Shown here: piece after piece, positions 16,925 through 26,824 of the stretch
How the letters are laid out: each line of letters begins with the position of its first letter
Position numbering within the stretch: position 1 is the first letter of the stretch
From: Pontixanthobacter luteolus
GTDB taxonomy: Bacteria > Pseudomonadota > Alphaproteobacteria > Sphingomonadales > Sphingomonadaceae
Length of the DNA stretch: 64,000 nt
Assembly (NCBI RefSeq): GCF_009828095.1
Contig: NZ_WTYP01000002.1
Span: forward strand, 687,001 to 751,000
Direction: 5' to 3'
Notes under the pieces: generated by a model
Seen by the model: only the letters and a program-made list of their open reading frames with translations
The model's database searches: none
Told to the model about the DNA's origin: nothing
Translations under genes and position numbers: made by a program

Positions 16925-17521
16925 TTGGTCAAACTCAACAAGATATACACCCGCACGGGTGACGATGGTTCAACGGGGCTCGTAGATGGTTCGCGCGTTG
17001 CGAAGCATGCCGCGCGGATGGATGCCATCGGGGCTGTAGACGAGGCCAACAGTGCGCTGGGCCTTGCCGCCGTGTCGCTGCAAGGCGGTGCCCATGCCCC
17101 CGATGTCGAGCGAATACAGAACGACCTGTTTGATCTGGGCGCGGATATTGCCACCCCGCTGGGCGAATTCGGCGGGTCGGATTTTGAACCCTCGGAAATG
17201 GTGCTGCGGATCGTCGCGCCGCAGGTCGATTGGCTGGAGACTGCAATCGATGCGCTGAATGCCGATTTGCAGCCGTTGACCAGTTTCATTCTTCCAGGCG
17301 GATCAGAAGCTGCCGCGCGAACTCACATCGCCCGTGCATCGGTTCGCCGGGCAGAACGCGCGCTGACCGCCATGGCGGCGGAAGAACCCACAAATCCGCA
17401 GGCGCTTGCCTATATCAACCGCCTGTCGGACTATCTGTTTGTTCTGGCCCGTGTGCTCAACGATAACGGCACACGCGACGTGAAATGGGTGCCCGGCGCG
17501 AGCAGAGGCGCTAAGCGCTAG
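16925..17521 (+). CDS. Cob(I)yrinic acid a,c-diamide adenosyltransferase, PduO type
   Basis: 198 residues starting at TTG immediately after the HIG1 stop; the family start (M)[14 protein letters not shown] matches it. The ATP-binding N-terminal loop ([14 protein letters not shown]) and the C-terminal helix SVRRAERAL are visible. The enzyme transfers adenosine from ATP to cob(I)alamin, making adenosylcobalamin, for example for methylmalonyl-CoA mutase or class II ribonucleotide reductase. A 3-hydroxybutyryl-CoA dehydrogenase gene follows. Confidence 0.93.
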   Translation: MVKLNKIYTRTGDDGSTGLVDGSRVAKHAARMDAIGAVDEANSALGLAAVSLQGGAHAPDVERIQNDLFDLGADIATPLGEFGGSDFEPSEMVLRIVAPQVDWLETAIDALNADLQPLTSFILPGGSEAAARTHIARASVRRAERALTAMAAEEPTNPQALAYINRLSDYLFVLARVLNDNGTRDVKWVPGASRGAKR

Positions 17522-17579
17522 TCAGGCCAGCCATCAGCCGCTAACAGGCCCTTTTGCTGCATGTGCGAAGGGATTTCAG

Positions 17580-18449
17580 ATGCGTAAAGTCGCAATCATC
17601 GGTGCTGGTCAAATGGGCTCGGGCATTGCCCAGACAGTGGCCCAGAATGGCATCAATGTGATGCTCTCCGACATCGAGCTGGCAGTGGCAGAAAAGGCCA
17701 AGGGCGGCATTGAGAAGGCGCTTGGCAAGCTGGTTGGCCGCGGCAAGATCGAGGTCGCAGATGCCGAAGCGGCTCTGTCCCGGATTACACCGATCGCCGA
17801 TAATGCAGCCATGGCCGATGCGGATTTGATCATCGAAGCGGCGACCGAGCAGGAAGCGATCAAACGTAAGATCTTCGAAGCCGCCGGCAAGGTTCTGTCG
17901 GCTGATGCGATCATGGCCAGCAACACCAGTTCGATCCCGATTACGCGGATGGCCAATTACGCGCCCGATCCCGAACGCTTCATCGGGCTGCATTTCTTTA
18001 ATCCGGTGCCGGTGATGGGCCTGATCGAAGTCATCCCGGGCCTGGCCACGGCCCAGAACACCACCGACCGGATCACCGCCTTTGCCGAAAGCCTGGGCAA
18101 GGAAGTCGTCCTGTCGCAAGACGAACCCGGCTTCGTCGTGAACCGCATCCTGCTGCCGATGATTAATGAAGCGATTTTCGTACTCGGTCAGAGCACGGCC
18201 AATATCGAAGACATCGACAAGGGCTGCCGACTGGGCCTCAACCACCCGATGGGCCCATTGCAGCTCGCTGATTTTGTTGGGCTCGACACCTGTTTCGAGA
18301 TTATCAAGGTCCTCTACGATACCACCGGCGACAGCAAATACCGCCCGGCGCCGCTGCTCGTAAAATATGTCGAAGCAGGCTGGCTTGGCCGCAAGACAGG
18401 CCGTGGTTTCTACGATTATTCAGGCGAGGCACCGGTGCCAACCCGCTGA
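17580..18449 (+). CDS. 3-hydroxybutyryl-CoA dehydrogenase
   Basis: 289 residues, the single-domain HAD/HBD size. It has the N-terminal Rossmann motif [15 protein letters not shown], the catalytic His in [16 protein letters not shown], the SNTSSIP substrate loop and the C-terminal helical dimerisation domain with [18 protein letters not shown]. It interconverts acetoacetyl-CoA and 3-hydroxybutyryl-CoA (NAD(P)-linked) in butyrate/PHB or fatty acid metabolism. Confidence 0.94.
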   Translation: MRKVAIIGAGQMGSGIAQTVAQNGINVMLSDIELAVAEKAKGGIEKALGKLVGRGKIEVADAEAALSRITPIADNAAMADADLIIEAATEQEAIKRKIFEAAGKVLSADAIMASNTSSIPITRMANYAPDPERFIGLHFFNPVPVMGLIEVIPGLATAQNTTDRITAFAESLGKEVVLSQDEPGFVVNRILLPMINEAIFVLGQSTANIEDIDKGCRLGLNHPMGPLQLADFVGLDTCFEIIKVLYDTTGDSKYRPAPLLVKYVEAGWLGRKTGRGFYDYSGEAPVPTR

Positions 18450-18537
18450 CGGTTTGCCGCATGCGCCGCCTTTCCCGGTTCAATGGGCGGAACACAGCGC
18501 GGTGCTCAACCGTTGGTCAGGCAAAGGAGATTTCTCA

Positions 18538-18882
18538 ATGACTGACCGCAAGACACTTTCGCAGGAAGAACGCCAGTCCGGCCTCGCGCCGGAAACTCAC
18601 AATGACGAGCAAGACGATCATCGCAACCAGGCTCAGGAAGTGGCGCAGCAAGCGCAGGCCCTGACCGAAGAAACCGAGAGTCCGACCGAAAGCGTGAAGG
18701 ATGCGCGCGGGCAGACGCCGCTCGGTTCGTCGGAACAGGATACGATCGATCACATGCGCGACATGGAAAGTTCGGGCCGCATCGACATGGATGCCTACGC
18801 AAACGAGCCGAACCACGACGACAATGTCGACAAATACGGCAAGGACAAGAAATTGGACGGATTGCGCGGCGACGGCACCTGA
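18538..18882 (+). CDS. Hydrophilic acidic hypothetical protein
   Basis: 114 residues starting at the ATG after AAAGGAGA. Highly charged, Gln/Glu/Asp-rich and without hydrophobic segments; probably largely disordered. No recognisable domain. Blocks such as SSEQDTIDHMRDMES and the C-terminal DKYGKDKKLDGLRGD suggest a conserved tail. A stress- or desiccation-type hydrophilin is one possibility, unproven. It stands alone, 88 bases after the dehydrogenase. Confidence 0.7.
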   Translation: MTDRKTLSQEERQSGLAPETHNDEQDDHRNQAQEVAQQAQALTEETESPTESVKDARGQTPLGSSEQDTIDHMRDMESSGRIDMDAYANEPNHDDNVDKYGKDKKLDGLRGDGT

Positions 18883-18918
18883 TTTCAGGCTAGCCGCGCC
18901 TTCAGGATGCAGGACTGA

Positions 18919-19308
18919 CTAGATGTCGTCTGCGTTAAGCATCCACAGGGCTACGGCCAATATCACCGCCCCCGCGCTAACAATGTAGCTGAGCCAGCGC
19001 ATATGTAACGCGCGCGGGGCGTCGATATCATGGGAATTCAGCCGTGACAGGGTCCGACATGCATTGCGCTGAGCCGACCATGAGACAAGTCCGCCGATCA
19101 AGATGAAAATCGTCGCAATCGATTTCGCCAGATAGGGCGGCTGCAATTCCCCAAACAGGGCACGAAACGCCAGGCCGATGCCGATTGCGGCAAATGCCGT
19201 CCGCAGCCAACCGGCATATGTCCGCTCGGTCGCTTGGACCGTGCGGTCCTCCGCCCAGTCGGTGCGCTGTTCAGCGAGATCGTTAGAAGAAGGGTCCGGC
19301 TCTGCCAT
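18919..19308 (-). CDS. DUF202 (YidH-like) small membrane protein
   Basis: 129 residues. The N-terminus is polar with ERTYAGWLRTAFAAIGIGLAF, the DUF202 hallmark, followed by a second and third hydrophobic segment. Function is unknown in the family. Its 5' end overlaps the 3' end of the upstream hypothetical gene by 26 bases, in a different frame, so they are probably co-transcribed. Confidence 0.83.
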   Translation of the reverse strand: MAEPDPSSNDLAEQRTDWAEDRTVQATERTYAGWLRTAFAAIGIGLAFRALFGELQPPYLAKSIATIFILIGGLVSWSAQRNACRTLSRLNSHDIDAPRALHMRWLSYIVSAGAVILAVALWMLNADDI

Positions 19309-19717
19309 CGATCATGACGATATCACCTTCCTCGGGTTCGGCAACCATGCTGTCGTTTGCCGCGCTCCGCGGAACCTGTGCCTGAACGCGCGGAGTCGCA
19401 GCGTTATCTTCTTGAAAATTATTTTCATCGAGGCCGTCCGGCGTAGGATCGAATCCCTCTGCCATTTCAACCAGTTCATCGTCAGCATAGAATTCAGACG
19501 GTTGGTACTCCTCGCGCGGCGGAGCAATTTCAGATTGCATGGCGACGGGAGGGGGCGGGGCGGCAGCGCGCGTTCTGTTGCTGCTATCATCTTCGTCGAC
19601 GAATTGAGCGACGACACCTTCCTGGTCTTCTGTACCGACCAGATTGGCTGCGACAAAGGCTACCGCGCCTACGAAGGCGAGTGTGCCGAACTTAAATCGA
19701 GATAGATTTTGCGACAT
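19283..19717 (-). CDS. Single-pass hypothetical protein with acidic low-complexity exterior
   Basis: 144 residues. A basic start (MSQNLSRFKFG) and one hydrophobic segment (LAFVGAVAFVAANLVG) form a signal anchor. The remainder is acidic and Pro/Ala-rich (RAAAPPPPVAMQ), probably periplasmic and disordered. No domain recognised. It lies between mutS (same strand, upstream side is 19750) and DUF202. Confidence 0.65.
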   Translation of the reverse strand: MSQNLSRFKFGTLAFVGAVAFVAANLVGTEDQEGVVAQFVDEDDSSNRTRAAAPPPPVAMQSEIAPPREEYQPSEFYADDELVEMAEGFDPTPDGLDENNFQEDNAATPRVQAQVPRSAANDSMVAEPEEGDIVMIDGRAGPFF

Positions 19718-19749
19718 AGTGTCCCTGACATAAGGGCAAATTCTTAATA

Positions 19750-22368
19750 TCAGGTAGATTCCGCAGCGCGCTTGATTTCATACAGGATTTCGAGGGCTTC
19801 GCGCGGAGAGAGAGCATCTATGTCGAGTTCCGACAATTTTTCGCGCACGGGGTCGCCGGGTTCATCATCGTCGGCCTGAACGGCAGCAAATAGTGGCAAA
19901 TCGCCCAGTCCGGCCGCCAGTCCACCAGTTTTTGCGCGGCCTTTCTCCAGCTTGTCGAGCACCGACTTGGCGCGCGCTACGACTTGCTTCGAAATTCCCG
20001 CCAACCTTGCGACGGCCAGTCCATAACTGCGGTCAGCGGGGCCGTTTGCCAGTTCGTGCAGCAATACCAGATCGCCCTTCCATTCGCGGGCGCGCACGTG
20101 ATGCAAGGACAGTGCATCGCATCTGTCTGCAAGGCGGGACAGCTCGTGGTAATGTGTCGCGAACAGGCACCGGCATCGATTGTTTTCGTGCACCGCTTCG
20201 ACCACCGCCCACGCCAGTGCCAGCCCGTCATATGTCGAGGTGCCGCGCCCTACCTCATCGAGGATCACGAAGCTGCGATCTGTCGCTTGGGAAAGGATCG
20301 CGGCGGTTTCGACCATCTCGACCATAAATGTCGAGCGGCCGCGGGCAAGATTGTCCGATGCGCCCACCCGGCTGAACAACCGATCCACCAGCCCGATCTG
20401 TGCGCTCTCTGCAGGGACATAGCCGCCAGCCTGCGCCAACAACACGATCAGGGCATTCTGGCGCAGGAATGTCGATTTACCGCCCATGTTCGGCCCGCCG
20501 ATCAACCACAGCCGGTCTTCCGGCACCAATGTGCAATCATTGGCGACAAACCGGTCCCCCGCTTGCGCCAGAGCAGCTTCGACCACCGGATGCCTGCCGC
20601 CGACGATGGCCAGAACGGTGTCTTCGCTGATTTGCGGGCGGCACCAATCGCCTTCGGCTGCGCGCTCAGCCTGCCCGGCGCTCACATCGATCCGCGACAA
20701 GGCATCTGCTGTCGCTGCAATCTCTTGGCGCGCGGCCACAACCTGCGCGGCAAGCATTTCGAAGTGTTCCTCTTCAGCGGCCAGCGCGTGCCCGCCCGCT
20801 TCGCTGATCCGGCCAGCTTCTTCATGCAGCGACAGCGAGTTGAATCGCACTGCACCTTTCATCGTCTGCCGGTGGGTAAAGCCGCTGTCAGGTGCCATCA
20901 ACGTGTCGGCATGGCGCGCCGGGACTTCTATGAAATAGCCGAGCACACCATTGTGCTTGATCTTCAGCGAAGCGATGCCGGTATCGTCGCGGTAGCGCGC
21001 TTCGAGAGCCGCGATTGCCCGGCGCGCATTGCCCGAAACCTGGCGCAATTCGTCCAGCGATGCGTCATAACCTTCGGCGATAAATCCGCCGTTTTGCCGT
21101 TCGGTAGGCGGGGCTGCGACCAGTGCGCGCTGCATCAGGTCGACCAGCGCTCCATGCCCGCCCATCAGCGGCAGCAAGCTTTCGAGCAGCACGGGGCGGT
21201 CTGGCTTGTGCGACAGGAAATCACGAACCCTGCGAGCTTCTGCCAGCCCGTCACGAATTTGGCCCAGGTCCCGCGGACTGCCGCGGCCCGCCACCACACG
21301 TCCAAGCGCGCGGCCGATATCTGGCAGCAAGCGGAGGACATCGCGCAAATCAGCGCGGAGCAGCGGGTCCTGGTGCAAGTAGTGAACCAGTGCGAGCCGG
21401 CCCGAAATTGCGGCCATGTCGCACAGGGGCGCGGACAGGTCGTCAGCCAGTTGGCGGGCGCCGGCTCCGGTAACGCAGCGGTCGATGGCGGCGATCAGGC
21501 TGCCCTGGCGGCCCCCTTGCTGCGAAGTCAGTATCTCAAGGCTCGCCCGTGTCGCCTCGTCCATGGAGAGCTGGCTTTCGCCTGCACGCACACGGGGCGG
21601 CAGCAGCAGTGGCAGATCGCCGCGGCCGACATGTTCAAGATAGCTGATCAGTCCGCCTGCGGCAGCCAGCATTGCCCGGTCGAAATCGCCAAAGCCATCC
21701 AGCGTCTTTACCTCGTGCAGGGTCTTCAGCCGCCTTTCGCCGTCGTCACTGCCGAAATCTGATTTTGGCCGGCTGATCGTATCTTCAAGCCTTCCGGCCC
21801 AGTCATCGGGGGTGATGATTTCGCTGGCACCGACGCGGGCGAGGGCAGCGTGCAGATTGCCGGGATCGCAGCTTTCCAGCACCATCCGCCCGGTGGAGAT
21901 ATCGCAACTGGCAATTCCGATGGACCCGCGCACCTCGCACACAGCCGCAAGCATATTTGCGCGGCGCGGTTCCAGCAGGGCTTCCTCGGTCAGGGTGCCA
22001 GCCGTGACGAAGCGGACGATGTCGCGCTTCACCAGCGCCTTCGATGAGGGAGTGCCTTCCCGTTTTGCGCGCTGTTTCGCCTGTTCCGGTGTTTCCACCT
22101 GCTCAGCGATGGCGACCCGGCATCCGGCCTTGATCAGGCGGGCCAGATAGCCTTCGGCGGCGTGGACCGGCACCCCGCACATCGGGACCGGATCCCCGCT
22201 ATCCTTGCCCCGTGCGGTCAGCGCGATGTCGAGGATCGATGCCGCCTGTTTTGCATCGTCAAAGAACAATTCGAAGAAATCCCCCATGCGGTAGAACAAC
22301 AGGCATCCTTCGGCCTGCTGCTTCAGCGCATGGTACTGTTCCATCATAGGGGTGGTTTTGCCCGACAT
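19750..22368 (-). CDS. mutS: DNA mismatch repair protein MutS
   Basis: 872 residues from ATG at 22368 (a GTG two codons upstream is possible). Domain order is complete: N-terminal mismatch-recognition domain with GDFFELFFDDA (the Phe-x-Glu mismatch probe), connector, lever and clamp, then the ABC-type ATPase with Walker A IGGPNMGGKSTFLRQ, Walker B VILDEVGRGTSTYDG and FATHYHEL. A C-terminal LSELDIDALSPREALEILYE segment completes it. It detects mispairs and recruits MutL. Divergent from maeB. Confidence 0.97.
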   Translation of the reverse strand: MSGKTTPMMEQYHALKQQAEGCLLFYRMGDFFELFFDDAKQAASILDIALTARGKDSGDPVPMCGVPVHAAEGYLARLIKAGCRVAIAEQVETPEQAKQRAKREGTPSSKALVKRDIVRFVTAGTLTEEALLEPRRANMLAAVCEVRGSIGIASCDISTGRMVLESCDPGNLHAALARVGASEIITPDDWAGRLEDTISRPKSDFGSDDGERRLKTLHEVKTLDGFGDFDRAMLAAAGGLISYLEHVGRGDLPLLLPPRVRAGESQLSMDEATRASLEILTSQQGGRQGSLIAAIDRCVTGAGARQLADDLSAPLCDMAAISGRLALVHYLHQDPLLRADLRDVLRLLPDIGRALGRVVAGRGSPRDLGQIRDGLAEARRVRDFLSHKPDRPVLLESLLPLMGGHGALVDLMQRALVAAPPTERQNGGFIAEGYDASLDELRQVSGNARRAIAALEARYRDDTGIASLKIKHNGVLGYFIEVPARHADTLMAPDSGFTHRQTMKGAVRFNSLSLHEEAGRISEAGGHALAAEEEHFEMLAAQVVAARQEIAATADALSRIDVSAGQAERAAEGDWCRPQISEDTVLAIVGGRHPVVEAALAQAGDRFVANDCTLVPEDRLWLIGGPNMGGKSTFLRQNALIVLLAQAGGYVPAESAQIGLVDRLFSRVGASDNLARGRSTFMVEMVETAAILSQATDRSFVILDEVGRGTSTYDGLALAWAVVEAVHENNRCRCLFATHYHELSRLADRCDALSLHHVRAREWKGDLVLLHELANGPADRSYGLAVARLAGISKQVVARAKSVLDKLEKGRAKTGGLAAGLGDLPLFAAVQADDDEPGDPVREKLSELDIDALSPREALEILYEIKRAAEST

Positions 22369-22527
22369 CGCCACGGACTACTCGGGCCGCCTGCGATTCG
22401 GGAAGGGCATGCTCTGGCCCTATCCACCATACACTTGAGGGCTGTCGTCTTTCCCCTATCGCATCGCTTTGCCGTGGGCTAAGCGGCAGCGGCAAGACCC
22501 AGGGGCAAGCAACAGAGGTATCCGAAC

Positions 22528-24789
22528 GTGGCAGAAGACAAGACCAACAGTTTCACCGCTCGTGAGGCACTTTTCTACCATGAAACGATCCGTCCCGGGA
22601 AAATCGAGATCATCGCCTCCAAGCCGATGGCAACGCAGCGCGACCTCTCGCTCGCTTATTCCCCTGGTGTGGCTGTGCCGGTTGAAGAGATTGCGAAAGA
22701 TCCCGCAAACGCCGCCAAATATACTGCGCGTTCCAATCTGGTCGCGGTGATTTCAAACGGCACTGCAATTCTGGGCCTCGGCAACCTGGGCGCGCTCGCT
22801 TCCAAACCGGTGATGGAAGGCAAGGCCGTTCTCTTTAAACGTTTCGCCGATGTTGATTCCATCGATATCGAACTCGACACCGAAGACCCGGAAAAGTTCA
22901 TCGAGGCCGTGGCCCTGATGGAACCGACTTTCGGCGGCATCAATCTGGAAGACATCGCCGCGCCTGAATGTTTCATCATCGAGCAGGCACTGCGCGAGCG
23001 GATGAATATCCCGGTCATGCATGATGACCAGCACGGCACCGCGATCATCGCCGCTGCCGGTCTGATCAATGCCTGCCACCTGACCGGACGCGATTTTGCC
23101 GATGTGAAGATGGTTGTGAACGGCGCCGGTGCCTCTGCGCTGGCCTGTACCGCGCTGATCAAGGCGATCGGCGTGCCGCACGAAAACGTGATCGTGTGCG
23201 ACCGCACCGGGCCGATTTATCCGGGCCGCGAAAATGTCGATCAATGGAAAAGCGCGCACGCTGTACCGACAGAAGCGCGCAGCCTTGAAGAGGCGCTGGA
23301 AGGCGCGGATATCTTCCTTGGCCTGTCCGCTGCAGGGGCGCTCAAGCCTGAATGGGTGAAAAAGATGGCTGACCAGCCGATCATTTTCGCGATGGCAAAT
23401 CCGACGCCTGAAATCATGCCTGACGAAGCGAAGAAGGTGCGCCCGGATGCCGTAATCGCCACCGGCCGGTCGGACTTCCCCAACCAGGTCAACAATGTGC
23501 TCGGCTTCCCGTTCATCTTCCGCGGTGCGCTGGATGTTCAGGCAACCGCGATCAATGAAGAAATGAAGGTCGCGGCGGCTCACGCAATCGCCGATCTCGC
23601 TCGCCAACGGGTGCCGGAAGAAGTCGCTGCCGCTTACGGCAGAAATCACAAATTCGGCACTGATTACATCATTCCCGCCCCGTTCGACCCGCGCCTGATG
23701 GAAGTCGTTTCGTCCGCAGTGGCGAAGGCGGCAATGGATTCGGGCGTGGCCAAGGCTCCGATCGCCGATTTTGAAGCCTATGCCCTGTCGCTGAAAGCGC
23801 GCCTGAACCCGACGACTTCGGTCCTCACAAACACTTATGAGATTGCGAAAGCCAATCCGAAGCGTGTGGTCTTCGCAGAGGCGGAAGAAGACGTTGTGCT
23901 GCGCGCCGCGATCCAGTTCCGCGATTTCGGTTATGGCACGCCGGTCCTGGTTGGCCGGACGAAAGCCGTGGCCGACAAGATGCATATGCTGGGGGTCGAC
24001 AATCCGGGTGATTTCGAAATCCAGAACTCGGCTGATTGCGAATACGTGCCGGCGATGGTGGATTTCCTCTACAAGCGCCTGCAGCGCCGCGGTTACACCC
24101 AGCGCGACGTGCAGCGGATGGTGAACCAGGAACGCAATGTGTTCGCCGCGCTGCTGGTTGCTCTCGGCCACGGCGACGCGATGATTTCGGGTCTGACCCG
24201 CACGTTTGCCCAGACCGCCCGCGAAGTGAATTTGGTACTGGATGCGAAAGAGGGCGCGCTGCCCTTCGGCATACACATGATGATCGGCAAGAACCACACG
24301 ACTTTCCTTGCCGATACCACGATCAACGAACGCCCGAGTTCGAAAGAATTGGCGCATATCGCCCGTGAAACTGCGGCCGTTGCCCGCCGCATGGGCCATG
24401 AACCGCGCGTTGCATTCCTGTCCTATTCCACATTCGGCAATCCGAGCGGGAAATGGCTGGAAAATATCCGTGAGGCTGTTTCGATCCTCGATCAGGAAGA
24501 TCCCGGCTTCGAATATGAAGGCGAAATGGCGCCCGATGCCGCGCTCAACCCCAAGGTCATGGCGCAGTACCCGTTCAGCCGGCTGTCCGGCCCGGCCAAC
24601 GTTCTGATCATGCCGGGGCTGCAATCGGCCAACCTTTCGGCAAAGATCCTGCGTGAACTGGGCGGCGATGACACAATCGGCCCGATGCTGATCGGGATGG
24701 AAAAACCGGTCCAGATCGCGCCGATGACTGCCATCGCGCCCGATGTCCTGACACTGGCCGTGCTGGCCGCAGCCGGGGTCGTCGGCTAA
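22528..24789 (+). CDS. maeB: NADP-dependent malic enzyme with C-terminal phosphotransacetylase-like domain
   Basis: 753 residues from GTG. The N-terminal ~430 residues are malic enzyme ([31 protein letters not shown], Rossmann [11 protein letters not shown]). The C-terminal ~320 residues resemble phosphate acetyltransferase ([38 protein letters not shown]), usually regulatory and inactive. It decarboxylates malate to pyruvate, giving NADPH. Convergent with the tauE/safE gene, overlapping by 4 bases. Confidence 0.95.
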   Translation: MAEDKTNSFTAREALFYHETIRPGKIEIIASKPMATQRDLSLAYSPGVAVPVEEIAKDPANAAKYTARSNLVAVISNGTAILGLGNLGALASKPVMEGKAVLFKRFADVDSIDIELDTEDPEKFIEAVALMEPTFGGINLEDIAAPECFIIEQALRERMNIPVMHDDQHGTAIIAAAGLINACHLTGRDFADVKMVVNGAGASALACTALIKAIGVPHENVIVCDRTGPIYPGRENVDQWKSAHAVPTEARSLEEALEGADIFLGLSAAGALKPEWVKKMADQPIIFAMANPTPEIMPDEAKKVRPDAVIATGRSDFPNQVNNVLGFPFIFRGALDVQATAINEEMKVAAAHAIADLARQRVPEEVAAAYGRNHKFGTDYIIPAPFDPRLMEVVSSAVAKAAMDSGVAKAPIADFEAYALSLKARLNPTTSVLTNTYEIAKANPKRVVFAEAEEDVVLRAAIQFRDFGYGTPVLVGRTKAVADKMHMLGVDNPGDFEIQNSADCEYVPAMVDFLYKRLQRRGYTQRDVQRMVNQERNVFAALLVALGHGDAMISGLTRTFAQTAREVNLVLDAKEGALPFGIHMMIGKNHTTFLADTTINERPSSKELAHIARETAAVARRMGHEPRVAFLSYSTFGNPSGKWLENIREAVSILDQEDPGFEYEGEMAPDAALNPKVMAQYPFSRLSGPANVLIMPGLQSANLSAKILRELGGDDTIGPMLIGMEKPVQIAPMTAIAPDVLTLAVLAAAGVVG

Positions 24790-25577
24790 GTTTCCAGCAG
24801 CATATACAGGCCGATCGTGCTGGAGGCGCTGAGCACGCTTCCCACCAGCACGAGCATGAAATTGGTGGGCAGGTATTTTGCGGCCATGGCTCCGAACGGG
24901 GCCGCAGCCACACCGCCCACCAGCAGGCCAATGGTCGGGGCGAGCAATGCCTCACCCCCTAACTGGCCGAGAAAAGTTCCGGCGATGATGACCGCAATGA
25001 AAAACTCCGCGCTGTTGACGGTGCCGACTACTTTTCTCGGCTCGGTCCCCTGAAGCATGAGGCTGGAACTGACCACCGGACCCCAGCCGCCCCCTCCAAT
25101 CGCGTCCAGCAAGCCACCAAGGAAGCCAAGCGGTCCGACATGGCGGGCGGTGCCTTTCTCGTAAGTGTCACGCATACCGCGCAGCAGAAGGATAACGCCG
25201 AGCAGAGCAAGATAGCCGAGCACGAGTGGTTTGATCACAGCCGCGTCGACATTGCTAAGCCCATAGGCACCGATCGCCCCGCCGATCACGCCCGGCAGCA
25301 GCAGTCGCAGGAACATCCGATTGTCGACATTGCCGCTGAGAAAATGGCTGATCCCGGATGCAGCTGCAGTGAAGCATTTGATGATATGCACGCGGTATGA
25401 AGCCTGGGCAGGCGGCATCCCCACGACGCCGATCAGCAAGGTGTTGGCGATTGCGCCGAATGCCATGCCCAATGCGCCATCGACCACCTGAGCCGCGAAG
25501 CCGATGGCGATGAATTGCCATAGATCGGCGAGGCGAATTCCAAATATCGTCTGATCAAATGCAGCGGCAACATCCAT
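24786..25577 (-). CDS. TauE/SafE-family anion permease
   Basis: 263 residues, about eight hydrophobic helices. The two internally related TauE/SafE halves begin GFAAQVVDGALGMAFG and LGFLGGLLDAIGGGGWGP. The family exports sulfite, sulfoacetate or other anions; the substrate here is unknown. A decayed relative lies 0.8 kb upstream on the same strand beyond trmB, sharing the first-half sequence. This copy has no disrupted motifs. Confidence 0.9.
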   Translation of the reverse strand: MDVAAAFDQTIFGIRLADLWQFIAIGFAAQVVDGALGMAFGAIANTLLIGVVGMPPAQASYRVHIIKCFTAAASGISHFLSGNVDNRMFLRLLLPGVIGGAIGAYGLSNVDAAVIKPLVLGYLALLGVILLLRGMRDTYEKGTARHVGPLGFLGGLLDAIGGGGWGPVVSSSLMLQGTEPRKVVGTVNSAEFFIAVIIAGTFLGQLGGEALLAPTIGLLVGGVAAAPFGAMAAKYLPTNFMLVLVGSVLSASSTIGLYMLLET

Positions 25578-25676
25578 CGCCCTGCGGTATGGCGCGTAAA
25601 AACAGCTTGGTATCAGGAATTATACGCTGGCACCGGCAGTCGCTGCGGCCATTTGAGCCGCGCGGCGCTTGGCCGG

Positions 25677-26381
25677 TTAGTCTTTGCGGCGATAGCGGAA
25701 ATACCAGACCTCGTGGCCAAACACCTCGCGGGCCTTCTTTTCGTACCGCGTCTCGCACCAGCCGCTAGGGCGGTTTTGCCAATCGGCAGGCCCTTCTGCG
25801 AGCCATTCGAAACTGTCGGTATGCCGCTGCATCACCATCAAGGCGTGACGCAGATAGATGTCGTGATCCGTGCCGAAGCGGAACTCTCCGCCGGGTTTCA
25901 ACTTGTCGGCAAACATCTGCACCGGCCCGTCATTCATCATGCGCCGCTTCGCATGGCGCGCTTTCGGCCACGGGTCGGGATGGAGGAGATAGATGAAGCT
26001 CAGGCTTGCGTCGGGAATTCGGGATAGCACCTCCAGCGCATCACCATGATGCAGCCGGATGTTTGCCAATCGCTGCTCCTTGGCGTGAGCCAGCGCGCCT
26101 GCGACACCATTCAGGAACGGCTCTGCACCGATAAGGCCGTGGTCAGGCAGCATATTGGCGCGGTCGGCCAGATGTTCTCCGGAACCGAACCCGATCTCGA
26201 AATGCAATGGCCGTTCGCTGCCAAACAGGCGCTCGGCTGTGACCGGGCCTTCTGTTGGCACGGCGATTTGCGGCAGGAAATCGTCCACCAGACTTTGCTG
26301 GTAGGCGCGCAGGGGCTTGCCAATCGATCGGCCGTAAAGCCGGTTGAGGGTGGTCGGATCGCCTTCTTTGTGTGCAGTCAT
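25677..26381 (-). CDS. trmB: tRNA (guanine(46)-N7)-methyltransferase
   Basis: 234 residues from ATG at 26381 (the open frame to 26426 adds a run-through into the pseudogene tail). SAM-binding motif HFEIGFGSGEHLADRA, IRLHHGDALEVL and the TrmB signature FIYLLHPDPWPKARHAKRR are present, with a C-terminal RYEKKAREVFGHEVW. It makes m7G46 in the variable loop of tRNAs. Flanked by tauE/safE (downstream) and its pseudogene (upstream). Confidence 0.95.
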   Translation of the reverse strand: MTAHKEGDPTTLNRLYGRSIGKPLRAYQQSLVDDFLPQIAVPTEGPVTAERLFGSERPLHFEIGFGSGEHLADRANMLPDHGLIGAEPFLNGVAGALAHAKEQRLANIRLHHGDALEVLSRIPDASLSFIYLLHPDPWPKARHAKRRMMNDGPVQMFADKLKPGGEFRFGTDHDIYLRHALMVMQRHTDSFEWLAEGPADWQNRPSGWCETRYEKKAREVFGHEVWYFRYRRKD

Positions 26382-26400
26382 GCCGGGCGCATTAGCGGCA

Positions 26401-26715
26401 TCAACCCCAAGCGGTCCAGATGCCATATGCGCTTGCTGCGCCGCCGATTGCGCCGGGTATCAGCGGGCGGAAGAACAGCGGCTTGTCGATATTTCCGCTT
26501 ATCAGGTGACTGAGCCGCCAGGCGGCCGTCGTGAAGCATTACACCACGTGCATCCGCTGGGACGCAGCAGCAGGGGGCACGACCAACAGACCGACCAGCA
26601 ATGTATTGGTAGTCAGCGTGAGCCCCATGTCCATCGCCCCGTCCACCATCTGGGCTGCAAAACCGATCGGATTGAAGGGGACGAGCGCCGAGAAATCGGA
26701 AGCGGCGAAATCCGT
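26401..26715 (-). pseudogene. Decayed TauE/SafE permease remnant
   Basis: Reading the minus strand from 26715 gives DFAASDFSALVPF-like residues, then GFAAQMVDGAMDMGL, NTLLVGLLVVPPAAASQRMH, a TAA stop, and in the same frame CFTTAAWRLSHLISGNIDKP, LIPGAIGGAASAYG and a final stop at 26401. This aligns without gaps to the first ~85 residues of the intact neighbour (GFAAQVVDGALGMAFG, NTLLIGVVGMPPAQASYRVH, then KCFTAAASGISHFLSGNVDN). The lysine codon has become the stop. The start codon position reads ACG instead of ATG, and the second half of the gene is missing. Confidence 0.85.
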
Positions 26716-26771
26716 GACCCGGCTTTTCCTTCACCGGTTTGCGAGATGAATTCGTACCGGACAAACGAGAA

Positions 26772-26797
26772 CACCCGGGATGCTGCCATCCCGGGTG
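26772..26797 (-). terminator. Intrinsic terminator after ctrA
   Basis: CACCCGGGATG (26772-26782) pairs perfectly with CATCCCGGGTG (26787-26797) around a 4-base loop. On the minus strand it is followed by TTCTCGTTT. It lies 28 bases beyond the ctrA stop codon and separates ctrA from the tauE remnant and trmB. Confidence 0.8.
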
Positions 26798-26824
26798 CCA
26801 CTCGCTATCTTGAAGACTGAAAGA

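Noticed and set aside
19984-21762. 592-residue open frame on the plus strand opposite mutS
   Set aside because: It is antisense to conserved mutS codons, has no family motifs and a Cys/His/Gln-rich composition typical of GC-rich antisense frames.
22753-24624. 623-residue open frame opposite maeB
   Set aside because: Antisense shadow of the malic enzyme; no recognisable domain or ribosome site.
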